From positions 1,653,336 through 1,717,335 of the forward strand of contig NZ_JAAHIH010000001.1 in the NCBI RefSeq assembly GCF_010671925.1: DNA of 64,000 nucleotides. The letters run 5' to 3'. The notes beneath the pieces were generated by a model that did no database searches, was not told the DNA's origin, and worked only from the letters and a program-made list of their open reading frames with translations. This document shows positions 19,269 through 26,826 of this stretch, in pieces. A program made the position numbers and the translations under genes. This DNA comes from Moorena sp. SIOASIH (GTDB taxonomy: Bacteria > Cyanobacteriota > Cyanobacteriia > Cyanobacteriales > Coleofasciculaceae). Numbering within the stretch: position 1 is the first letter of the stretch; each line of letters opens with the position of its first letter.

Positions 19269-19781
19269 TTAAGCACCAGCTAGGACAAAATCTACTTCAT
19301 CAGCTCCGCCAGTTTCATCTTGACCGGAGGTAATTTGTTCCCCATTCACTTCCACAGCGAAGGGTGTGCTGTCTAAATTGATATTGTAATCCGTTGTGTC
19401 AGGAGTATATCCCACACTAGCCACCATCTTACGACCCTCATCGGTATAGATGAACGCCAACATTTGATTTTTTTCTTTCTTGTTGTCGTAAGCCCAAATG
19501 ACCATATATTGTTGGTCCTGATAGTCGAATACTTTAGGCGGACGAGTGGGGACATAACGACCAGGATCACCAAAGCTAGCATCCAGGAAGCTTTGGACGG
19601 AACTGTCTTGTACGATAGCGTAGGCAACTTCTTGGGGAGAGGTAGCTTCTGCGTCACCTTCACTTTCGTCCCTCTCTTCTTCTTGATCACGGTTGCGGAA
19701 ATAATCCACAGCCATTTTAGTTCCGACCGCACCGACTGCTGCTATACCAGCACCCATTAGTATGTTGCGCAGTTTACTCAT
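19269..19781 (-). CDS. Membrane-anchored protein of unknown function
   Basis: A 170-residue protein, MSKLRNILMGAGIAAVGAVGTKMAVDYF, with a Gly/Ala-rich hydrophobic N-terminus that could anchor it or act as a signal. A very acidic linker (about 33-46, EEERDESEGDAEA) follows, then a compact domain with SVQSFLDASFGDPGRYVPTRPP, YMVIWAYDNKKEKNQMLAFIYTDEG and VASVGYTPDTTDYNINLDS. I do not recognise the family. Its terminator is the HIP1 hairpin at 19196-19235. The IS remnant starts about 35 nt upstream of its start codon, so its promoter is likely affected. Confidence 0.7.
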   Translation of the reverse strand: MSKLRNILMGAGIAAVGAVGTKMAVDYFRNRDQEEERDESEGDAEATSPQEVAYAIVQDSSVQSFLDASFGDPGRYVPTRPPKVFDYQDQQYMVIWAYDNKKEKNQMLAFIYTDEGRKMVASVGYTPDTTDYNINLDSTPFAVEVNGEQITSGQDETGGADEVDFVLAGA

Positions 19782-19811
19782 TTGTTGTTATGGCCTATGA
19801 CTATCAACGAT

Positions 19812-20215
19812 GTGAAGTACCCAACCTGCTTCGCTGAGGTTGGGGCTTCCAATTCTCAACTCAAATCAGGGACGGTCTTATTCGTCTTTGAGGTTTCCCG
19901 CTTCATCCGCTGATGCCTGAACCAGAGGCGCGCGCCTGCTGGAATTGGTCTTACTCAGCGTCCACAGGCAGACATCCGCCTTCCGCAGACGTATAACTTT
20001 TACGACAGACTTACCATGGAATTACAGCTCTATGGCTAACCAGCCGGGGCAAGTCTCTTCCCTGAGCTCTGCTAGTACTTTTACACCTTGAAGGTAGCCT
20101 TTTAGTCAGTCAGGCGGGTCATCAACCAACTTTATTCTAACACGATTCGCAACAAGTCCTCGTCTCGCTATCCATCCCCACCGTCTTTCACGGTGGGGAT
20201 GGATAGCGAGTTTTG
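19812..20215 (-). mobile_element. Non-autonomous IS200/IS605-like element without tnpB
   Basis: Read on the minus strand, the end near 19815-19855 is a stem-loop (CCCCAACCTCAGCGAAGCAGGTTGGG) followed by TACTTCAC, analogous to the TnpB-element right ends. At the other end a 21-bp perfect inverted repeat (20164-20184/20190-20210, loop CTTTC) forms a left-end-like hairpin followed by TTTTGTT. The ~300 bp between encode no protein. The sequence differs from both tnpB elements in the window, so it represents a third IS family. Confidence 0.6.
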
Positions 20216-20471
20216 TTAAATAGTAACACTATAGGATAAAGAGATAGGGAGATGGGGATATGGGGATATGGGGAGATGGGTAAGGGCTATGTGGTTGACA
20301 CTCCCCACTGATAGAATCAGGGGGATTCTTGGTTCATAGACCCGTCTTGCTTAACCAAACCGGAGTCAGGAAAAGTAGAGGACAGATCTCCCCAAGCGTT
20401 AAGTAAAGTTCCCGTGTGCCCCACGGTACTTAAGGCTCTAGTTAGGATGTTTTTAGCGGCATTATGGTCGC

Positions 20472-20498
20472 GTTCGCGTAGCGTCGCCTTCGGCGAAT
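20472..20498. repeat. In-frame small repeat inside the tnpB zinc-finger/RuvC end
   Basis: GTTCGCGTAGCGTCGCC followed by TTCGGCGAAT. On the minus strand it adds SPKATLRE between CGCRLD and RDHNAAKNIL, directly before the last catalytic motif. Removing 24 nt restores CGCRLDRDHNAAKN. Confidence 0.85.
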
Positions 20499-20729
20499 CT
20501 AACCGACACCCACATTTACAGACATGGGTTCGAGTTGATAATGACTTCTTGACCACTTCACCACAGCTTGAACAATTCTGGCTTGTATAGGCAGGATTAA
20601 CTGCAACAGTTATCCGACCAAACTTTTGCCCAAAATATTCCAGCCACTCCCTGAACTTGTACCAACCTGCATCATTAATAGATTTGGCGAGACAGTGGTT
20701 TTTAACTAGATTTTTGATCCTCAAATCTT

Positions 20730-20774
20730 GCCTTGGCCGTAGGCCACGCTTCGCGAACGGCACGCTGCGCGAAC
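20730..20774. repeat. Frame-shifting small repeats inside tnpB
   Basis: Two juxtaposed units (CTTGGCCGTAGGCCACGCTT, CGCGAACGGCACGCTGCGCG) lie between coding sequence for LVAY and DLRIKN. The insert length is not a multiple of three and shifts the frame. Confidence 0.8.
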
Positions 20775-20831
20775 ATAGGCGACCAGATCGTTAGACCGGA
20801 TTACGCAACGTGCCAGTCTCTTGGCATGTTC

Positions 20832-20882
20832 TATGCGCTTCGCGCAGGCTATGCGCTACGCGCAGGCTTCGCCAACGCCAAC
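20832..20882. repeat. Stop-introducing small repeats inside tnpB
   Basis: Tandem units TATGCGCTTCGCGCAGGC and TATGCGCTACGCGCAGGC, followed by TTCGCCAACGCCAAC, lie between coding sequence for KISRQR and EHAKRLARCV. The minus-strand reading contains an in-frame TAG at 20858-20856. Confidence 0.82.
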
Positions 20883-21191
20883 ACGCTGCCTACTTATTTT
20901 AAGGTGATGTCTACCTAATCTATTGACGGCTTTGTTACGGTTAGATGAGCCTTTCTTTTTTCGGGAGACCCGACGTTGGTAAAACTTTAATCGTTTTTCG
21001 CTTTTGCGATAAAACCTAGGATTAGGTTCTGAATAACCATCAGAGTCAGTGTAAAACTCTTTTAGTCCGACATCTAACCCGACAGTGAATCCAGTAGCTC
21101 CTAGTCGCTTTAAGTTATCTATTTTGACACAAAACTGAACATAATAACCATCAGCTCTTTGGACTATCCTAACGCGCTTTATCAACTTCTG

Positions 21192-21217
21192 TTCGCGTAG
21201 CGTCGGCTTTGCCGAAT
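21192..21217. repeat. In-frame small repeat inside tnpB N-terminal half
   Basis: TTCGCGTAGCGTCGGCTTTG plus CCGAAT; on the minus strand it adds SAKPTLRE within WRFD/QKLIKRV. The same sequence stands free at 11176-11202. Confidence 0.85.
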
Positions 21218-21707
21218 CGAAACGCCACAAGTCCCATGTACCCTTGAGCTTAACCTTACCGATCCCTTTTTTATCGGTAAAGTTTATAGACTTCTTGTCT
21301 GGGGATAATTTCCACCCGGACTGCTTGTATTCGACTGATCTAGAATGTTTCTTGAAGCGAGGGTACCCTTTTTTGCCGGGCACTTTTTTCTTGCAATTGT
21401 CAAAGAAACGTTTAATAGCACGCTCTACGTTCTCGACAGAGGCTTGACAAGCATGACTGTTTAGATCTTTAACAAATTCAAATTCATCCCTTAGTTGAGT
21501 GTTGTAGCGATAGAGCTCTTTCTTCTTTACTCCGCGATTTTCCATCCAATACCGAAGTACCTTATTCCGGACAAAACGAGCCGTTCTAATAGCTTCATTT
21601 ACTGCTAATTCTTGAGGCTTTTTTAGAATAGCTTTGAACTCCATGACCAACACTCGCACATCACCTCCTTTTGTTGTATCTACTCGACCTGTTTTAGTGC
21701 TATTCTA

Positions 21708-21736
21708 ATTATAGACCCCTTAAATTATAAGGTCAA
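21708..21736 (-). promoter_or_regulatory. Sigma70-type promoter of tnpB with possible operator
   Basis: On the minus strand TTGACC (21736-21731) and TATAAT (21713-21708) are separated by exactly 17 nt, reading toward tnpB. A short inverted repeat CCTTA-AATTA-TAAGG (21718-21732) lies in the spacer and overlaps the -35, only 10 nt from the start codon of the divergent RHH-like gene. It is a natural candidate operator for that protein. Confidence 0.65.
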
Positions 21737-21741
21737 GGAAA

Positions 21742-21924
21742 ATGTCTGAACAAATCAAAAGAAAAGTAGGAAGACCTAGATTGCACGAAGAGCCAAAGAA
21801 AAGTTACAGTATCAAGGCTACTGAGACTGGTTGGCGGGGACTGAAACGTTTGGCAGCCAGTTCGGGGTTGAGCTTATCTGAGTACCTAGAGTTCCTGGGA
21901 AGATCTGGAACCTTACCAAGTTAG
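21742..21924 (+). CDS. Small ribbon-helix-helix-like protein divergent to tnpB
   Basis: A 60-residue basic protein beginning MSEQIKRKVGRPRLHEEP. The GRPRLHE N-terminal patch is AT-hook-like. The rest fits a ribbon-helix-helix pattern: a strand KSYSIKAT, a helix TGWRGLKRLAASSG and a helix SLSEYLEFLGR. AAGGA at 21735-21739 lies very close to the ATG (21742). Such proteins bind DNA as dimers, often autoregulating. It is encoded back-to-back with tnpB, so it may control the element. A hairpin (21934-21943/21959-21968) follows the stop after 9 nt. Confidence 0.7.
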   Translation: MSEQIKRKVGRPRLHEEPKKSYSIKATETGWRGLKRLAASSGLSLSEYLEFLGRSGTLPS

Positions 21925-21933
21925 AAAAAAGAC

Positions 21934-21968
21934 GCCCGAACAGTTAGGGAATAAATTCCTGTTCGGGC
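21934..21968. terminator. Hairpin after RHH-like gene (possible IS left end)
   Basis: GCCCGAACAG pairs with CTGTTCGGGC around a 15-nt AT-rich loop. It could terminate the RHH-like gene or be the left-end secondary structure recognised by a Y1 transposase. Confidence 0.5.
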
Positions 21969-22466
21969 TAACCCCATAAATAGAATTTAGGGGCTTGCGC
22001 CCTCAGGGTTTTCGGTCACCTGCGGAAGCACCTTGTAAGCCTTATGGGAAGAACCTTTGGCGGCACTGACTACCTTTGACCGCGCTGCATCCCTGCTCCC
22101 TGCCTCATAAGGGTAGGTTTTTAACAAAGACGTGAGGTGTGGGGTGTAGGGGGTGGGGTGTAGGGTGTGGGGAATAAGAAAGCGATGCAGCGCGGTCTTG
22201 GGGAGGCAGCGCGGTCTTGGGGGTTCCCCCCATGAGCGACTGCCGTGGTTTCCCCCATGAGCGACTGCATCGCTTCTTCGTTGTTTTCCTTTTCCTCTCC
22301 CTGTGATCCGCCCCCGACCGGTCGGGGGTTGGGGGTGGGGCAGGACCCAAATGTAAAAAACCTACCCCTGCTCCCTGCTCCCTGCTCCCTGCTCCCTGCT
22401 CCCTGTTCCCTGTTCGCTGTTCCCTAAAAAAAACCAAAACTTTCTACCTCACCCAATTGAGAACTA
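21969..22466. other. Repeat-rich intergenic region
   Basis: No gene is seen. It holds TCACCTGCGGAAGCACCTTG (22018-22037), which recurs in altered form inside the Wza-like gene near 28576. G-rich heptamers lie at 22135-22170, and the GCGGTCTTGGGG...CCCCATGAGCGACTGC double repeat at 22185-22270. GACCGGTCGGGGG lies at 22314-22326, CCCTGCT/CCCTGTT heptamers at 22365-22425, and a lone right TIR of the TATAGC MITE family at 22439-22465 (TACCTCACCCAATTG...CTATAG), which abuts the 3' end of the next gene. Confidence 0.6.
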
Positions 22467-23834
22467 CTATAGATTGTCGATCACAAAGGGTTTGATAGCA
22501 CTACTACTCCACTTATTCTTGAGTTTCTCAACTATAAATGGCCGAATTACAAACTTAGGGGGAACACCGTTATGTACATCAATCCGTAGGAAAGTATGAG
22601 GAGAGCGGCCTGTTCTGCCTTTACCTTTTTGTCCGATAAATAAAAGCGATCGCGCCACCATTTGAACATAACCTCCCCGACTAATTTCCATCAGTTCAAC
22701 CCCATCTTTGCGCTGACGCCGCAAACTAGCACCACTTCCGCCACATACCAGCCAATTTAAATTGGAGTCAGCATGTCTAGTATCAAGGGTACGAAGATAC
22801 TCAAAACAATGAGCGTGTCCACTTAAGATTAAATCTACCAGTGGGCGTTTTTCTGGTAGGGAACCAATAGCAGCAGCCACCTGATCTAATACTCGGCGTA
22901 AATGGCCACGAACTGCGATCGCATCTGGCTGCTCCCATCGGGTTGCTTCCGTTGAATAGGGAGAGTGATGAAGATAGATCACTCGTCCCCGTGCCTGAGG
23001 ATCATGCCAAGAATCAATTAACCGTTGCTGTAACCAGTCTAGTTGCTCTTGGTCAGGACCAGCCTTAGGTTTAGACGAAGAGCCAGAAATACAAAAGGTA
23101 TTGGAATCAAGGGCAAAAAAGTCAATCCCGCCATATCTAAAGGTATAGTAGCGATTAGGTAGGCGGGTAAAGTGACCAGGTTGGTAGCGCAGGCATCTTC
23201 CCGTTTCGGTCTTGGCCGTATAGTGTTGGTTGAGGTACTCCGCTAAATTACTGCGCTTGTGAGGTTGACTCAAGCAATCAAGAAAAGCGTGAGCATAGGC
23301 TTTGCCTTGGTAAGAACTATCCCAACCTAGAGTAAAACCTAACTGATATTTTAACCAACGGCGTAGAGGTAAACTTAACTGAGCAAATAATCTGGGCAGA
23401 AACGTCAGGTCATAGTAATCATGATTTCCTGGTACAGGGAAAATCGGTTGATTAAAGACTAGTCGAGTACAGTCAGTTTTCTTGACAGGACTCCTAACAC
23501 CGAAAACCTCTCGGTAGATTTTAATAAATTTCTCCAGATAAAACTCACCAGACCCAAATGGATAAACCAGATCTCCTGTGTGTAAGGTAAAGGGACAAGT
23601 ATCGATGTGGTCAAGTAATTGTTGAGCTATTTGTGCTTGCAGCTTCCGTCCGTATTCCGTGTCTGAATCCGTATCCCCAAGAACTAGAAAGGAAAATTCT
23701 GGACATTCATTGTGACCATCATCAAGGACTAACTGAGTTTGGTCAATTCCCTGATTGATAATCCCAGGATTACGCCAGCATACCCACTGCTTGATTTTAG
23801 CGATTTTAGTAGCAATAGATGGGTCATATAGCAT
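22467..23834 (-). CDS. Calcineurin-like metallophosphoesterase
   Basis: A 455-residue protein. All metal-site motifs are present in order: VLGDTDSD (about residues 51-58), HTGDLVYP, PVPGNHDYYD, LHHSPYS and SGHAHCFEY. It lacks a signal peptide, so it is probably cytosolic, and it resembles purple acid phosphatase/3',5'-cyclic nucleotide phosphodiesterase-like enzymes. The substrate cannot be told from sequence. The C-terminal ~100 residues form an extra domain, including the GGSGASLRRQRKDG loop. It is transcribed toward repeat DNA and is not obviously part of the glycan operon. Confidence 0.88.
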   Translation of the reverse strand: MLYDPSIATKIAKIKQWVCWRNPGIINQGIDQTQLVLDDGHNECPEFSFLVLGDTDSDTEYGRKLQAQIAQQLLDHIDTCPFTLHTGDLVYPFGSGEFYLEKFIKIYREVFGVRSPVKKTDCTRLVFNQPIFPVPGNHDYYDLTFLPRLFAQLSLPLRRWLKYQLGFTLGWDSSYQGKAYAHAFLDCLSQPHKRSNLAEYLNQHYTAKTETGRCLRYQPGHFTRLPNRYYTFRYGGIDFFALDSNTFCISGSSSKPKAGPDQEQLDWLQQRLIDSWHDPQARGRVIYLHHSPYSTEATRWEQPDAIAVRGHLRRVLDQVAAAIGSLPEKRPLVDLILSGHAHCFEYLRTLDTRHADSNLNWLVCGGSGASLRRQRKDGVELMEISRGGYVQMVARSLLFIGQKGKGRTGRSPHTFLRIDVHNGVPPKFVIRPFIVEKLKNKWSSSAIKPFVIDNL

Positions 23835-23864
23835 GTTTAAAATAGGTGAGGTAGATTTGGAATT

Positions 23865-24025
23865 TTAGGGAATAGGGAATAGGGAATAGGGAGTAGGGAG
23901 TAGGGAACAGGGAACAGGGAACAGGGAACAGGGAACAGGGAACAGGTAATAGGTAATAGGTAATAGGTAATAGGTAATAGGTAATAGGTAATAGGTAATA
24001 GGTAATAGGTAATAGGTAATAAAAA
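23865..24025. repeat. Long heptamer array (GGGAATA, GGGAACA, GGTAATA)
   Basis: Blocks of successive heptamer variants: GGGAATA x3-4, GGGAGTA x2, GGGAACA x6, then GGTAATA about 11 times. It lies just upstream of the metallophosphoesterase start. The change from one variant block to another shows local duplication of already mutated units. Flanking ATTTTAGGG and ACTGTGTACATGATAGCTATT are remnants of the MITE interior. Confidence 0.95.
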
Positions 24026-24149
24026 AAATACTGTGTACATGATAGCTATTAAAAAAACCTGTTATTGGGAATCAATAATAACTTATTTCGAGGCAAAAAT
24101 GCTTTGTATATTGTTACATATAATCTGTTATATAACTGATTACTATTAC

Positions 24150-24335
24150 AAATATTTTATGAACAAAATTGCTGATTTTTAATAACCAAAAAAATCCTCC
24201 AAGCTCTTTGCTACTGCTCCCTGGTCTCTACTCCCTACTCCCTGCTCCCTGCTCCCTGCTCCCTGCTCCCTACTCCCTACTTCCTACTCCCTATTCCCTA
24301 TTCCCTATTCCCTGTTCCCGATTCCCTATTCCCTT
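24150..24335. repeat. Dispersed repeat with heptamer array next to the wzc-like gene
   Basis: Bases 24166-24220 (TTGCTGATTTTTAATAACC, AAAAAATCCTCCAAGC, TCTTTGCTACTGCTCCC) are the reverse complement of 63630-63690 with few changes, so both are copies of one element. CCCTGCT/CCCTACT/CCCTATT heptamers run from 24225 to 24335 and reach the gene's stop codon. Confidence 0.85.
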
Positions 24336-26588
24336 TTACTTGAACAATGTCGGGGTAAGGTTCTCTTCCTCCTCCCAATCCTGTTCTTTGTGATTGCTTC
24401 CGTAACCAGATTTGTAGTATTTATAAGGGCTAAGAGAGTCACCTTTAACACCATTAGCAACAATGCCTAAAACCTGAATTTGAGACAGTTTCAGATTCTC
24501 AAGAGCTTGGGTCAGAGCAGAACGATCTGTTTTCCCAACGCGAGTTACCAGAATCAAGCCGTCAGTAAGAGGACTAAGCAAGCTAGTGTCCGCTAATCCC
24601 AAAACTGAGGGAGTATCATAAATCACCAGGTCAAACGTTTCGTGGAAACCTGCCATCAATTGTGCCATTTTCTGGGAAGAGATCAGCTTGGTAGGATCTG
24701 GGGGAAGTTGACCTGCGGTTAGGACTGATAAGCCAGCTACAGGTAAATTGTCCTCAATTACGTCTGAAGGGGATAGGGTTTGGGCAATTAAATTGCTTAA
24801 TCCAGACTGGTTGGGTAACTCCAATCTTCGATGAACTTGGGGTTTACGCAGATCCGCATCAACTAATAACACCTTTTTCCCTATGGCTGCCGCTGTTTGA
24901 GCCAGGTAAATAGCAATGGTTGACTTACCATCCCCAGGCAGAGCTGAACTGATTGCCAGAGAACGGATTGGGCGGTCTGAACTCAGTAATTGAATATTGG
25001 TATAGAGTACTCGTAGGGCTTCCAAAAAGTGTGAGGATTGGGAGTCCCCATAATAGATGTAAGGCGTTGATTTTTGCTTCAAAGCTGGTATTAGCCACGT
25101 AAAAGGTTTAGACAATAAACCTCCTACTTTGGCTAGGGAGTTATTACTTGGCGTTGCTGCTATTTGTTTATTAATGGGGATATTCCCTAACAAATGGAGT
25201 TTGCTTTGCTGTTTTAGTTCCAGGGCAGTGTGATAAACGTTATCTAATTTTTCCAAAATCAAAGCCACACCAATGCCTACAGCAAGACTAGCTACAGCTC
25301 CCAAGGTTATACTACGTTGAATATTAGGAGAGATGGGAGCCACTGGCCGAACTGGGGCTTCAATTACTTCCCAAGGAATCTCGGTTTGGGCGGCTTCGAT
25401 TTGCAACGTTTCCCAGGTAGCCCGAAAACGGTTTAACCCCTCAGTAGCAATTTGTATTTCTAGCTGTAAGTCGGTATATTGTCTGGTTAAAGCAGGCATT
25501 TGTTGAGCCTGTTGTTTTAGCTGTTGTTGGGCAACTAATAAGGTTTGACGTTGGGTTTCAAGCCTTTGCACTTCAGTTACAGCTTCTGCTAACTTGGATC
25601 CTAAAATTCGCTCTGCTTCTTGCTCTAGGATTGGGAGGAGGTTTTGCCGTTGATTTTGGAGAAGTCGAATCGCCGTGCTTTGTGCTTGGAAGCGAGTTAA
25701 TTCCGCAGCAATTTGCGTTTCCACCTCTCTTAACTGACCAATAATTTGCTGATATAGTGGAGCTTCGCTAAGAGCGGCCACAGCCCCAGTTTCTTCTTGT
25801 AGAGAACCAAGATTGAAGCGGCTTTTAGCTAATTGTTGTTCAAGGGCTAAGTTTTCCTGCTTCAAGGCGGTAATTTGAGAAGCGATTAGTTCAGCTTGGC
25901 TGTCTGGGTTAGTAAACTGATATCGCTCTCGAAAGGCTTGTAATTGGTTTTGCAGTTCATTTACCCTGGCTTGTAAGGATGGTAACTGGTTTTCAATGAA
26001 TTGAATCCCTTGGCGTAAGTTAGTCTGGCGCTCGTTCAGGGAGTAGTTCAGGTAGACTTTGGCTAATTGCTCTAAAATAGTGAGGATCAGATCCGGATCG
26101 TTTCCCTGGTAGCTGATTTCCAAGATCTTAGTTTTCCCTAAGCGAGTAATTTTTAAATTGCCAATTAGGGAATTATAACTAATTTCGGGATAGGTTTTTT
26201 GTACTTCTGCGAGCACTACTTCCATTAGCTCAGGACTACGCAGGACTTGAATTTGGGTTTGGTAGTCTAAACTAGATTTAATGTTTTGGTTCCCTAAACC
26301 AGGCGTTAAATTGCCTAAGTCATTTTCAGCATTAACAGGCTCTACTAAAATCCGAAATTTGCTTTGGTAACTTGGCTCTTCATTTAAACTTCTCGGGATG
26401 ACGAAGGATATCCCTGTCACTGTTACCCCTACAATGACTACTCCTCGCCGTCGCGCCACCGCAAACCAACGGCCCAAATCCCACTCACTGTCTTCTGATT
26501 CTAACCACGGTGACCCTTGAGGTAAAGGGGGAAAGCTACCGTTACTACTCGTAACTGAGGGAGGAGAGGGAGAAAAGTTATGAACCAT
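24336..26588 (-). CDS. Wzc-like polysaccharide chain-length regulator with tyrosine kinase domain
   Basis: A 750-residue protein. The N-terminal Wzz domain begins at about residue 37, with a first membrane segment VVIVGVTVTGISFVIP. A long coiled coil (about 170-420) is followed by the second membrane segment near SPNIQRSITLGAVASLAVGIGVALIL. The cytoplasmic bacterial tyrosine-kinase domain has Walker A ALPGDGKST (about residue 545), A' VLLVDADLRKP and Walker B VIYDTPSVLGLAD. The C-terminus has a short Tyr cluster (SPYKYYKSGYG), the expected autophosphorylation site. With Wza it forms the trans-envelope export machine and sets polymer length. It is co-directional with and 238 nt downstream of the Wza-like gene. 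Confidence 0.93.
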   Translation of the reverse strand: MVHNFSPSPPSVTSSNGSFPPLPQGSPWLESEDSEWDLGRWFAVARRRGVVIVGVTVTGISFVIPRSLNEEPSYQSKFRILVEPVNAENDLGNLTPGLGNQNIKSSLDYQTQIQVLRSPELMEVVLAEVQKTYPEISYNSLIGNLKITRLGKTKILEISYQGNDPDLILTILEQLAKVYLNYSLNERQTNLRQGIQFIENQLPSLQARVNELQNQLQAFRERYQFTNPDSQAELIASQITALKQENLALEQQLAKSRFNLGSLQEETGAVAALSEAPLYQQIIGQLREVETQIAAELTRFQAQSTAIRLLQNQRQNLLPILEQEAERILGSKLAEAVTEVQRLETQRQTLLVAQQQLKQQAQQMPALTRQYTDLQLEIQIATEGLNRFRATWETLQIEAAQTEIPWEVIEAPVRPVAPISPNIQRSITLGAVASLAVGIGVALILEKLDNVYHTALELKQQSKLHLLGNIPINKQIAATPSNNSLAKVGGLLSKPFTWLIPALKQKSTPYIYYGDSQSSHFLEALRVLYTNIQLLSSDRPIRSLAISSALPGDGKSTIAIYLAQTAAAIGKKVLLVDADLRKPQVHRRLELPNQSGLSNLIAQTLSPSDVIEDNLPVAGLSVLTAGQLPPDPTKLISSQKMAQLMAGFHETFDLVIYDTPSVLGLADTSLLSPLTDGLILVTRVGKTDRSALTQALENLKLSQIQVLGIVANGVKGDSLSPYKYYKSGYGSNHKEQDWEEEENLTPTLFK

Positions 26589-26826
26589 TGAGTTTCGCTT
26601 CCAATTTAATCAAGGGGATGCTAGAACAGTTGACTACACAAGAGTTGGTTGGTACCGGTTATACAGAGATATGGCACCTTCAATTAAAAGCTCTAAAATT
26701 TAGAATTCAGCAGTCATGATTCAGGATTAATAATAAATATTTTTTAATGTTTTTATTATCACTAACTGGAATTTAAAAAAATACTTTTTAATGTTTTTAA
26801 GGGACTTTTATAGATAAAAAGCTAAT

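Larger units (their letters stand above)
20317..21659 (-). pseudogene. tnpB: tnpB disrupted by small repeat insertions
   Basis: The 5' part (21659-20856) encodes 267 residues with GLDVGLKEF (RuvC D) and the QRADGYYVQF strand. The 3' part (20763-20317) encodes DLRIKNLVKNHCLAKS, CSSCG/CKCG zinc-finger cysteines and ERDHNAAKNIL. Between them the frame is broken by a stop at 20858-20856 and a shift near 20775. Translating the gap still shows RLARCVIRSNDLVAY, the expected TnpB sequence, so nothing is deleted. The breaks are insertions of GCG-rich repeats (20832-20882 and 20730-20774). Two more insertions of 24 nt (21192-21217, 20472-20498) keep the frame and add SAKPTLRE and SPKATLRE. Confidence 0.88.
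20290..21970 (-). mobile_element. Second TnpB-type IS element with divergent RHH gene
   Basis: It comprises a right end at about 20293-20330 (stem CCCCCTGATTCTATCAGTGGGG on the minus strand, then AGTGTCAACC), a broken tnpB, a divergent promoter region, a small RHH-like gene, and a hairpin at 21934-21968 that may be the left-end structure. The promoter block TAGAATAG...ACAGGTCGA is shared with the first tnpB leader (11741-11759), showing related control regions. End positions are estimates. Confidence 0.6.

Noticed and set aside
23837..24393. Frames rich in LLPITYY or SLLPAPC repeats
   Set aside because: They are heptamer repeat translations with no independent evidence.
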